A program made the position numbers and the translations under genes. From Triticum aestivum (taxonomy: Eukaryota; Streptophyta; Magnoliopsida; Poales; Poaceae), in assembly GCF_018294505.1 (NCBI RefSeq), contig NC_057795.1, positions 519,265,512 through 519,329,511 of the forward strand: a DNA stretch of 64,000 nucleotides. Reading direction: 5' to 3'. How positions within the stretch are numbered: the stretch's first letter is position 1; each line of letters begins with the position of its first letter. Below are positions 48,021 to 58,832 of this stretch, piece after piece. Under the pieces are notes generated by a model. That model was not told the origin of the DNA, searched no databases, and saw nothing but the letters and a program-made list of their open reading frames with translations.

Positions 48021-49341
48021 ATGGTGGTTTGAATTTGGAAAATTGGACCTGAAACTACTAAATTTGGGAATGCCGTTGAAATGCGTCAATGGAAATGTCA
48101 ACCTTCAAATTAATGTGTTATGCATGTGCAAGTTGAAATGGAGTTTGTACGCAAAAGGATGGAAGAAATAGAAAATAGAAAGAGAGAGTTAAGTATAGGT
48201 AAAGGCTAGGTATCCACCTACTTTAACTCCTTAAATTTGAATGTCTTTTGGAGAGTAAGTTTTGAGGAGAGATGCTCAAAGATGGTTAATCCATTGATTG
48301 ATATGGCACATCCATCTGATTGGTGACTGGCATGCCCGGTGGTATAGGAGATAGCTCATAGGATTTGTTTACTCTTTTCAAGAGGATGAATGGCCATCAA
48401 TTGACGATAGGACTTATAGCATGCAAGGATAGGGGCATGTAGATTTGAGGCCACCTGATTGTCTCATGATTTGAAAACTAGGCACTCTTTGCAAGTGATT
48501 TAGACCTTAATTACTTTAGATGGGGTTTATGCGTGCAGTTTTTGATAGCTCCATCCATCCCACCTCCCATTTTTTTAGTTTCAATTTTGTATGTTTTATA
48601 TATCTTGTACGGTATGTTCAGTTTAATTTCGGTTTCATATTCATGTTGCTTGTGACAAGGGCTTTAAAAGAGATCCATTTTGAATACATTTTGCTGAGTT
48701 TTTGAAACTTTTTTAATTTCAACTTCTGAAATTTGATACGAGCAAATGGCAAAGTCGCCCGAAACTTAAAACTTGGTGTGCCTTTGTGCGGAATCCAATG
48801 TATTTCAGGATCACGAGACAAATGAGGGTCTGCGCAAGTTTCAACTACTAAAACTTGATATAAACAATGAGAAATTTAGCAAGTTTCAAAAGCTAAAACT
48901 TAAACCTAAGCCATAAATCCTGAGCCCTAAAGCCCTAAGCCCAGAATTCTAAAACCTAAAAGCATATGAAACTTGGTAAAACTAGATTAAACTTGGGAAA
49001 ACTTAATGTTACGCCTATCAAGTTTCAACATTTGGAACTTGGAAATTTTAAATGTTGTCAAAATATATTTATTTCAAGATTGATCTTATTCAAAAGTCTT
49101 GTTGTGGCAAACACAAATATGAAAACAAAACTTAGTTTGGACTTTCGGTTCAAAAGATATAGTAGATTGAAACTAAAAGATAAAGTAAAAAAAGGCGCGG
49201 GTGGTGCCAAAAGCATGAATGAATGGACCTCGTCCTTTACTAATCAAAGTGCTAATGCTCGAGAAGGTGTTTACCGCCACCTGCGTGTCCCTATGAATTT
49301 CTGCGCTCTGTGATGCCTCCTTGCATGAATAAAATCTACTA
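48021..49341. other. Low-copy DNA with diverged inverted-repeat arms
   Basis: No gene is recognised. Arms at about 48540-48760 and 49010-49230 are inverted and diverged. The minus-strand translation of the left arm (KFQKLKLKKFQKL, SFKALVTSNMNMKPKL) and the plus-strand translation of the right arm (KFQHLELGNFKCC, LFKSLVVANTNMKTKL) align throughout. This suggests the long terminal inverted repeats of an old DNA transposon, perhaps Mutator-like; outer ends and a target duplication are not resolved. Confidence 0.45.
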
Positions 49342-49591
49342 CTCCCTATGTTTTTTATTTACTTCACATATTAGATTTGACTGAAGCCAAAATTTATAAA
49401 GTTTCATCGAATTTGTATATGAACATTTACAATGACACATTTATATGATGTGAAAATCTATGCAATGATGAATCGAATGATATATATCTGGTGGTGTATA
49501 TGTTAATATATTTTTCAACAAACTTGTTGAAATTATATAAATTTTGACTTTAGACAAACCTAATATGCTGACTAAATAAAGAGGGAGGGAG
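49342..49591. mobile_element. Stowaway-type MITE, 250 bp
   Basis: Begins CTCCCTATGTTTTTTATTTA and ends ACTAAATAAAGAGGGAGGGAG, flanked by TA on both sides (49340-49341 and 49592-49593). The subterminal parts also pair (TTAGATTTGACTGAAG versus CTTTAGACAAACCTAA). Confidence 0.9.
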
Positions 49592-49760
49592 TATCTGTTA
49601 TCTTTAAGTTTCCCTTATTTACTTACTTATGTGGTCTATGGTCAAGGCCGGGGGCAATCCTCCTCTAAAAAATGTGGTCTATGGTCATGTGAATTTATCT
49701 TGGTCAATCAATATTACTAGCTTAACTACCGAAAGTAATCGTGTGTTTGTTGTGCTGCAG

Positions 49761-50110
49761 CCTCCCGAAGAGCTTCCTGAAAGTGCTGATTGATGGACCA
49801 TACGGGGCGCCGACGCAGGATTACAAGGAGTACGGAATCGTGCTACTAGTGGGACTCGGCATCGGTGCAACACTTATGATCTCGATCATCAATGACATAA
49901 TCACCAACGCGAAGCGGCTAGACGGGGACGTTGAGTTCTGCAATGGCAATGCCAACGACGCGAGCCCATTCCGAACACGTCGAGCCTATTTCTATTGGGT
50001 CACCCGTCAGCAGGGCTCCTTGGAGTAGTTCTATGGGGTCAAGGACGAGGTGGCCGAGGCGGACAAGAAGCGCATCATCGAGCTCCACAACCACTACACA
50101 AGCGTCTACG
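49761..50110 (+). pseudogene. RBOH (fragment): RBOH (plant NADPH oxidase) exon relic, cut by CACTA-2
   Basis: The translation gives [40 protein letters not shown] and ADKKRIIELHNHYTSVY. This is the NAD(P)H-binding C-terminal region of respiratory burst oxidase homologues, plasma-membrane enzymes that make superoxide from NADPH. GTTGTGCTGCAG immediately before 49761 is a plausible splice acceptor, so this is genomic exon sequence, not a retrocopy. It is broken: TAG at 50026-50028 replaces a codon that is Trp in the family, and the Pro of the GATP nucleotide-binding motif is Leu. CACTA-2 starts at 50111, right after the SVY codons. No upstream exons are visible within 1.7 kb; the remainder of the exon, if present, lies beyond CACTA-2. 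Confidence 0.85.
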
Positions 50111-50460
50111 CACTAGTAGAAAATAGGGCTTTGGTAGAGGCCTGGGTAAGGGCATTAATCTCGGTTCAGTCATGAACCGGGACCAAAGGGGGCATCAGTC
50201 CCAGTTCGTGAGGCCAGGGCGCCGGCCGGGCCTCAGTGGCCATTGGTCCCGATTAATCCGAGCCCTTTGGTCCCAGTTATAGACAAGAACCGGAACCAAT
50301 GGGCCTCGCTCCTGGCCCACTACAATTAGTCTCGGTTGGTGGCTAGAACCAAGGCCAAAGGTTGGCCTTTAGTCCCAGTTTTAGCCACAAACCGGGACTA
50401 AAGAGAGGCCTATATATATACCTCCCTGCCCCTGCCCGCGAACAGAGCCATTGCTCTATT
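50111..50460 (+). promoter_or_regulatory. CACTA-2 left terminus, subterminal repeats and TATA region
   Basis: After the terminus, variants of GAACCGGGACCAAAG and its inverse CTTTGGTCCCAGTT recur in both orientations between about 50150 and 50405. These are the expected binding sites of the element's regulatory protein. CTATATATATACC at about 50410-50422 is the likely TATA box for TNP2. Confidence 0.8.
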
Positions 50461-50700
50461 TTTTTGTCGACCGTGGGAGAGCTTTGTGGTGCTCTAGCTT
50501 ACCTCCTATGCACATGAGGTGTTCGATGAAATGCCCAAGCCACACTTAAGCTTTCTCCTCTCCAAGCTCCTTGTCCAAGCTCCATTTTCCTCAAGATTTT
50601 TCTAGGTTTGGTCGTATGTCTTGTCCCGTCCCCATCCTGACCGTCATCGATCACCCGTGCCGATCTCGTCGCCGGCACCACGCAGATGAATCTGCAATGG
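50461..50700 (+). other. Presumed TNP2 5' leader
   Basis: Non-coding DNA between the TATA region and the ancestral ATG at 50701. Pyrimidine-rich stretches are present; a leader intron is possible but not resolved. Confidence 0.45.
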
Positions 50701-53700
50701 ATGTACGGTGACAGATGGACCTCCGAGTACATTAAGGGTGTGCATAATTTTTCTCTAAGTGGCTATGGCAAACAAGCAGAATGGTTTTATGTGTTGTCCA
50801 TGCCCTATCTGTGAGAATACGAAGTCTTACTCTGATCAGAAAACCCTTCACATCCGCCTGCTTGAGAAGGGTTTTAGGCCACACTATAACGTTTGGACCA
50901 AGTACGGAGAAAGACGGGTTATGATGGAAGACAATGAAGAAGAAGAGGATGATGAAAACTATCTGCCCCCTGAATACGGTGATGCTGCAATGGGGGAAGC
51001 TGAAGATCAAGAGGAACCAGACGATGTGCCCGATGATGATATTCGTCGGGTCATTGTTGATGCAAAGAGACAATGCGAAAGTGAAAAGGAGAAGCTGAAG
51101 TGCGATCACATGTTAGAGGATCACAAAAAAGGGTTGTACCCCAAATGCGAAGATGGCAACACAAAGCTCAGTACCACACTAGAATTGCTGCAATGGAAGG
51201 AAGACAATGATGTATCTGACAACGGATTTGATAATGTACTGAAAATATTGAAGAAGAAGCTTCCAAAGGATAACGAATTGACCGACAATACGTACGGAGA
51301 AAAGAAGGTTCTATGCCCTCTAGGATTGGAGGTGCAAAATATACATGCATGCCCTAATGACTGCATCCTCTACCATGGTGCGTACGAGGATTTGAACGCA
51401 TGCCCGGTATGCGGTGCATTGCGGTATAAGATCAAACGAGATGACCCTAGTGATGTTGACGGTGAGCGCCCCAGGAAGAGGGTTCCTGCCAAGGTGATGT
51501 GGTATGCTCCTATAATACCACGGCTGAAACATCTGTTCAGAAACCAAGAGCATGCCAAGTTGATGCGATGACACAAAGAGGACCATAAGAAAGATAGGAA
51601 GTTGAGAGCACCCGCTGACGGGTCGCAGTGGAGAAAAATCAAGAGAAAGCGGGGGGACTTTGCAGGTGATGCTAGGAATGCATGGTTTGGTTTAAGCGCG
51701 GATGGCATTGATCCTTTTGGGGAGCAGAGCAGCAATCATAGCACCTGGCCCGTGACTCTATGTATCTATGACCTTCCTCCTTGGTTGCGCATGAAGCGGA
51801 AGTTCATTATGATATCGGTGCTCATCCAATGCCCTAAGCAACCCGACAACGACATTGATGTGTACCTAAGGCCATTAGTTGATGAACTTTTACAGCTGTG
51901 GAAAGGAAAAGGTGTACGTGTGTTGGATGAGCACGACCAACAGGAATTGGACCTACATGTGTTGCTATTTGTAACCATCAATGATTGGCCTACTCTCAGT
52001 AACATTTCAGGACAGACAAACAAGGGATACCACGCATGCACGCACTATTTAGATGACACCGAAAGTATATATTTGGACAAATGCAGGACAAATGTGTACC
52101 TAGGGCATCGTCGCTTTCTTCCAACCAACCATCAATGTCGAAAGAAAGGCAAGCATTTCAAAGGTGAGGCAGATCACCGGAAGAAGCCCACCTTCCGTAC
52201 TAGGAATCACATACTTGCTATGGTCAATGATTTACAAGTAATATTTGGAAAGGGTCCCGGTGGACTATTTGTTCCGAATGAAGTTGAGGGACGCGCACCC
52301 ATGTGGAAGAAGAAATCTATATTTTGGGACCTACCCTATTGGAAAGACCTAGAGGTCCACTCTGCAATCAACGTGATGCACGTGACGAAAAATCTTTGCG
52401 TGAACCTGCTAGGCTTCTTGGGCATGTATGGGAAGACACAAGATACACCAGAGGCACGGGAAGACCAGCAACATGTGCACGAAAAAGACGGCATGCCTCC
52501 AAAGCAGAATGAAGGTCCTGCTAGCTACGCTCTTACCAAAGAAGATAAGGAAATCTTATTTGAATGCCTGCTTAGTATGAAGGTCCCATCTGGCTTCTCG
52601 TCGAATATAAAGGGAATAATAAATATGGCAGAGAAAAAGTTTTAGAACTTGAAGTCTCATGACTGCCACGTGATTATGATGCAACTACTTCTGGTTGCAT
52701 TGTGGGGGCTTCTACAGGAGAACGTTCGATTAGCCATTGTGAAGCTATGTGCATTCCTGAATGCAATCTCTCAGAAGGTGATCGATCCAGAAATCCTACC
52801 AAGGTTAAGGAGTGATTTGGTGCAATGTCTTGTCAGGTTCGAGCTGGTGTTCCCAGCATCCTTCTTAAATATCATGATGCACATCCTAGTTCATCTAGTC
52901 GACGAGATTGTCATTCTGGGCCCTGTATTTCTACACTATATGTTCCCCTTTGAGAGGTTCATGGGAGTCTTGAAGAAATATGTTCTTAACCGTGCTTGGC
53001 CAGAAGGAAGCATCTCCATGGGCCATCAAATAGGGGAGGTCATTGGGTTTTGTGCTGACTTCATTCCTAACCTTAAGAAGATTGGTCTCCCTCAATCATG
53101 GTATGAGGGGATACTGACTGGAAAAGGCATGCTAGGAGAGTACTCAATAATATGTAGGGACGACCATTCTTGGTCTCAAGCACACTACACAGTTCTACAT
53201 AATTCTAACTTGGTGACCACGTATGTCAATGACCACAAAAATATTCTGTGCTCCAAACACCCAGAGCAGTGTGACGACTGGATTACATGTGAACACATCA
53301 GGACTTTTAGAAGTTGGTTGCAAACACGTCTTATGGTGACAACACTGTTTTTGATGAGCTGTACTCATTGGCCAGGGGACCATCTTCGACTGTATTGACT
53401 TACAAAGGGTATGAGATAAATGGGAATACATTTTACACGATCGCCCAAGATCAAAAGAGCACCAACCAAAATAGTGGTGTCCGCTTTGTTGTAGCAACCA
53501 AGAGGGCAAAGGACACATATTATGGTTACATAGTGGACATTTGGGAAATTGACTATGGACATGATTTTAAGGTCCCTTTGTTTCAGTGCAAATGAGTCAA
53601 TCTATCAGGAGGCAGGGTATAGGTAGACCCATAGTACGGAATGACAACAGTGGATCTGAACAATCTTGGGTACACAGACGAACCATTCGTCGTAGCCAAT

Positions 53701-53985
53701 GATGTGGCACAGGTTTTCTATGTGAAGGACATGTCTACCAAATCGAGAAAAAGAAAAGATAAGGAAGCGAATACATCATACGATGAGCCAAAGCGCCAAA
53801 TAGTTCTTTCAGGAAAAAGAGACATCGTGGGAGTGGAGGGCAAGACCGACATGTCTGAAGATTATGAAAAGTTTCATGAAATTCCTCCCTTCAAAGTCAA
53901 GGCTAACCCAAGCACCCTTTTAAACAATGAAGATTATCCATGGTTACGGGGCAATAAGCAAAGGAGACAAGCGAAGAAAAAGTGA
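50701..53985 (+). pseudogene. TNP2-type CACTA transposase (decayed)
   Basis: The ancestral start appears to be ATG at 50701 (MYGDRWTSEYIKGVHN); an extra T and a TAA near 50749-50757 break it. Readable blocks follow. At 50759-51571 lie an N-terminal Cys cluster (CCPCPIC), a long acidic stretch and a second Cys set (HACPNDC, NACPVC), ended by TGA. At 51602-52645 lies the Transposase_21 core (FGLSADGIDPFG, HSTWPV, FIMISVLIQ, INDWPTLSN), ended by TAG. At 52649-53330 lies a DUF4218-like block (FPFERFMGVLKKYV). After a frameshift near 53330, 53331-53595 is DUF4216-like (FYTIAQDQKSTNQNSGVRF). TGA at 53593 and TAG at 53620 precede the C-terminal tail, which ends at 53985. It would cut and rejoin element ends; this copy cannot. 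Confidence 0.92.
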
Positions 53986-54055
53986 AGACTTTCTCTCCAC
54001 AACTATTATGATGATGCCTTTAATCTGGAATATCACTACAGTTACATGTGAAGAA

Positions 54056-55620
54056 ATGAAATGCCTTTTGTAACAGATGAGTTTTCGTCCGAAAGCCTGA
54101 TACTTCGAAAGAGATTGTCCATTTTGTACACGAAGTGCATCCAACTTTTGCCGTAACCCTCTCAACTTATTAGCACATTCTATGTGGGTGAAATGATGAT
54201 ACCATGCCAACTTTCAACCTTTTCAGAGTTCATTTGTAGTGCTTTTTAATTTTAGGGTCATTTTGCTCAAAAAATTAGTAAATGCATGAAAAATACCAAA
54301 TGAAGACAGAAAGGGTTGACAAGTAATGATGTGGCTTTAAATGGGGCATTTTGAACACACACAAAATTCTGGAGTTCAAATAAGTTCAAAAAAATGAAAT
54401 CCCTTTGTAACAAATGAGTTTTCGTCTGAAACCCCTATACTTCAAAAGAGATTGTCCATTTTGGACACGAAGTGCATCCAGCTTTTGTTGTAACCCTCTT
54501 AACTGTTTATCACATTCTATGTGGGTGAAATAATGATACCATGCCAACTTTCAACCTTTTCAAAGTTCATTTGTAGTGCTTTCCAGTTTCAGGGTCATTT
54601 AGCTCAAAAAAATCAGTAGATGCATGAAAAATACCAAATGAAGTCAGAAAGGGTTGAAAATTGATGATGTGGCTTCAAATGGTGCATTTTGAACACACAA
54701 AAAGTCTGGAGTTCAAATAAGTTCAAAAAATGAAATGCCTTTGTAACAGATGATTTTTCGTTTGAAACCCTGATACTTCAAAAGAGATTGTCCATTTTGT
54801 ACATGAAGTGCATCCAGCTTTTGCCATAACCCTCTCAACTTTTTAGCACATTCTATTTGGGTGAAATGATGATACCATGCCAAGTTTCAACCTTTTCAGA
54901 GTTAATTTGTAGTGCTTTCCAATTTCACGGTCATTTGGGTAAAAAACAGTAAATGCACATAAAATACCAAATGAAGTCAGAAAGGGTTGAAAATTGATGA
55001 TGTGGATTTCATTTGTGCATTTTAAACACACAAAAAGTTTGGAGTTTAAATAAGTTCAAAAAAAATGAAATGCCTTTGTAACAGATGTGTTTTTGTCTGA
55101 AGCCCTGATACTTCGAAAGAGATTATCGATTTTTTACATGAAAGTGCATCCAACTTTTGCCGTAACCCTCTCAACTTTTTAGCACATTCTATGTGGGTGA
55201 AATGATGATACCATACCAACTTTCAATCTTTTCAGAGTTCATTTGTAGTGCTTTTCAATTTTAGGGTCATTTTGCTCAAAAAAATAGTTAATGCATGAAA
55301 AATACCAAATGAAGCCAGAAAGGGTTGAAAATTAATGATGTGGCTTTGAATGGGGCATTTTGAACACACACAAAATTATGGAGTTCAAATAAGTTCAAAA
55401 AAATGAAATTCCTTTGTAACAGATGAATTTTCGTCCGAAACCCTGATACTTCGAAAGAATTGTCCATTTTGTACACGAAGTGCATCCAGTTTTCGCCGTA
55501 ACCCTCTCACATTTTTAGAACATGCTATGTGAGTGATTTGATGATACCATGCCAACTTTCAACCTTTGCAGAGTTCATTTGAAGCGCTTTTGAATTTTAG
55601 GGTCATTTAGCTCAAAGAAC
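54056..55620 (+). repeat. Tandem array of about 337-bp units downstream of TNP2
   Basis: ATGAAAT(G/C/T)CC starts recur at 54056, 54394, 54730, 55065 and 55403, giving periods of 335-338 bp: four full units and a partial fifth. Each unit holds GATACTTC(G/A)AAAGA, TTGTCCATTTTG, AGTGCATCCA and AACCCTCTCA. No coding frame is shared. This follows directly on the transposase stop. Confidence 0.93.
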
Positions 55621-56450
55621 GAACTAATAGAAAAAAGAATGAACTAGAAAACTTTTATGAAACTCTAATAGCAAAAAGAATGAACTAAAAATAGTCAACT
55701 AAAACAAAACTATAATATTCTTCAATAGCAAAAAGAATCAACTAAAAAGCTTTTATAAAACTCTAATAGCAAAAGGAATCAACTAAAAAGATTTTATAAA
55801 CCTCTAGTATTTTTGAAACTAAAATTATATAAAATTTATGCAACTAAAATTATCAAACTATTTTTTGTTCAAACATTAATAGCAATTAGAATTTTCATAA
55901 AGAATTTTTTTTAGAAACTTTAATAGCAAACTAAAATAACAAAATTTGTTTTTGATTAAAACATACATTTAAAATAACCTAAAAATTACCAAATTGAATA
56001 TAATCATAAAACACATTAATATTAAATAGAAGGAAAAAGAATCACTCAAAAATCTATTTTTATAGTACATTTATTCACAAACTAGTGATTCACACAAATT
56101 TAAAAGAATTCAAATTTGAACTATTCAAATTTGAAAACTAATGGCACTAACAAAAAGCTTATAATTTTTGTGACCTACAAGCAAAAAAGAATCACTGAAA
56201 AACTATAAATATTTAGCTTTAAGTAGAAACAAAATAAAATAAATAAAGAAAAAAACAAAAACTGTAATTTTATATAAAAAATGCCGCCTACCGGGCCACC
56301 ACGGCCTGAATACGGCTAGAAACCCAACCAACTAGTTGGGCCAGATTTCAGGCCCACAGAAGGCCCAGTAGGCCCACAAGCAGATATAGAGAGTTTAGGC
56401 CCGTAAGCCTGCATTAGAGAGGAGCTCGAGAGGGCAGCGGCAGTGAGGCT
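55621..56450 (+). repeat. AT-rich short repeats, then spacer
   Basis: From 55624 to about 55810 a unit of about 45 bp containing CTAATAGCAAAAAGAATCAA and CTTTTATAAAACTC recurs imperfectly. 55810-56280 is AT-rich low complexity. From 56280 the composition becomes GC-balanced with GGCCCA motifs. No gene. Confidence 0.7.
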
Positions 56451-56790
56451 TATAAACCACTCCGAGCCCCTCTCAGCTAGCGAGGTGGGACTAAACTTGT
56501 GGCCGCAGGCAGCACCACCCTTTCGTCCCGGTCGGTGGCACCAACCGGGACCAATACCCACCTTTGGTCCCGGTTGGTGCCACCAACTGGGACCAATGCC
56601 CCCCTTTGGTCCCGGTTTGTGCCATCAACCGGGGCCAAAGGGCTTTGCTTCCTGCCCTCTGGGCTACTGGAAATTGACCTTTGGTCTAGGATTGTGGCAA
56701 CAACCGGGACTAAAAGGTGCCTTTAGTTCCGGTTGGTGCCACCAACCGGGACCAAAGATGTGGCTATATAAGCCAACACTTACGAAAATT
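56451..56790 (+). promoter_or_regulatory. Internal subterminal-repeat block with TATA box upstream of ORF1
   Basis: Between about 56525 and 56755, GGTGCCACCAACCGGGACCAA-like motifs recur in pairs of opposite orientation, as at the element's left end. CTATATAAGCC follows at about 56763-56773. This repeats the arrangement before TNP2, so it is probably the promoter of ORF1. An alternative is the inner edge of another CACTA copy fused here. Confidence 0.7.
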
Positions 56791-58832
56791 TCCCCCATCA
56801 CCCATTCTCCTCTCGACACGCGCCAGGCTGCTGCTGCGCTGCCTTATCCCGACGCCGATGCTGCCCACTCCTCGTCGCCGTCGTCATCGCCCTGCGCCCC
56901 GACACCGTCGCTGCGCCCTGCCCCGAGCCCGTCCTTGTCATCACCGCCCCCGAGCCTGCTCCTCAGCGCCAACGCGTCCTCGTTGTGAGCGCCGCCCCCG
57001 AGCCCACTCCTCGTCGTCGAGGCATCCTAGCTGTGAGCGCTGCACCGATCCCCTACTCCTCCTCCTCCTACCCCCCTACTGGACACTGACGACGCCGACC
57101 CCAACGCCGAGGGCGGTGCCAGGTGCCATCGAAGGCGAGCCACTGACAAAGCTCAAAGGAGGCAACGTCGTGCGGGAGAGAGGAAGATGAGGAGTGCATG
57201 GCATTGATCTCCCCATCTCTCCTAATTTTTCTGAATTTACTAAACTTTTTGATAGTGATAAACAGTGCACATCAACTGTATGATGAAATGCCAAAGGGCA
57301 TTAGGAATTTTAGGAATTTTTGTGGCGAGGTGTTGGTGCACAGAAGAGAGTCTCGCAAAGTTTCAATTTTTTTTTCCAATTTAAATTGGGCTTCAACCAT
57401 GTAGTTTGAATCTGGTCCAAATTTGAACTGAATGAAATTTGAAAAATTTGAACTATGGAACTAAATGTTTTTGGCGGAATGGGTTGTGGGTACTGTCAAA
57501 TAGATCGAGTATTTTTTGTGGGTGCGAAAGAATTGGGGAGAATATAGCTCCTTTGTAAATCAAATGAACTATGAACAAATGAAATTCCAACTTTGGAATT
57601 TATTAAATATAAGAAAAATATTTACATAGTTAGAGATATTTGCACAGTTAGAGATATTCATGATCAAAGTTTTTTAGAGAAATTTGCATAGGTCATTAAT
57701 CAAAGTTAGAGATATTTGCATATATAGGTTACTGTCAAAGTTGACCAAAGACATTTTTTTAGAGAAATTTGCATAGAGATTTTTTTAGAGAAATGGTGGA
57801 GTTCACAACAACAAAGTGAGGCCGAGAACCAAATAACATATGTATGCATACATATATAATAGAAAACTCCTACATGACTCGAGTAAGAAGAGAGTCTTTT
57901 TTACGGTTTTTTAGATAGATAAACAAATGTTAAAATTTGCATATGATGAGTGGTTACTTCATCATGATGATCTTGATAAAACAAATTGAAGAACAAAGTT
58001 GTGGTGACCTAATATTTTTTCACTCGGTGGAATTACAGGATTTGTGGTGTTACATCTCCGCGGAGTGATCGTCAACGTTGGAGCTGTTGGTCCCTGATTG
58101 TCCCTCCGTTGTTCGAGAAAAGGTGTTTTTCTAAATATTTGCATGGGAGATCCATTGATGTATGGATGATCCATTGACATATGCTTTTTTCCATTGATGT
58201 ATGCTCTTTTTTTGTTCATAGAAAGTTTTTTTGTTCATAGAAAGTCTTGAGGACGATATGTAGATATGTCGGATATCGGGTTTGCTTTCTGTTAAAGAAT
58301 TGTTGTCATCTATGTATCATTTTATATCGCGGTGGACATATCGGGCGACCAACTCTCGAGGCCATCCAAACCCTAGAAAAAAGTGTTGTTGATCTCCTAC
58401 CCTCTCCTGACCCTACCCGACAAACTCTCAAGGCTACCCAAACCCCTAGAAGAAAACTCCGGTAACTTTGACATGAGGGGGGACGTCGATCAACCACCTC
58501 TCACCCGACCAACTCTCGAGTCCACCCAAACCGTAACTGAAAAAGCGTTGTTGAGGCCACCCCAAACCAGAAAAAAGTCTAGATATATTGAGGCCACCCA
58601 AACCCTGAAGTATAACCCCAGCCCGATAACTTCAACATGAGGGGGGACGTCGGACATGCATGAGAGAGGCGGTCCGCAACTAATCCATTGCTCATATATG
58701 CATATGATTCCTTGTTGTGATTAGCTATAGGTCTATATTTTCCATTAATATATCCATCTCTCATGTTTGTATATATTGCCATGTTCTAATATTTGCAGAA
58801 ACCATTGACAGAGACTTGGAACAGAAGAGTTG
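56791..58832 (+). other. ORF1 leader and spacer in CACTA-2
   Basis: 56800-57190 is GC-rich with Pro/Ala/Arg frames (the start of a leader or first exon). 57190-58320 is AT-rich with no gene. At 58340-58620 a motif like GACCAACTCTCGAGGCCACC plus CAAACCCTAGAA recurs about five times at irregular spacing. Confidence 0.55.

Noticed and set aside
48966..49313. 115-codon frame as a host gene
   Set aside because: It is one arm of an inverted repeat; the mirrored arm gives the matching peptide, and composition is AT-rich with Lys/Asn bias.
54056..55620. 337-bp tandem repeats as satellite DNA or a CRISPR-like array
   Set aside because: Few units, inside a transposon, no spacer-repeat structure; the genome is a plant's.
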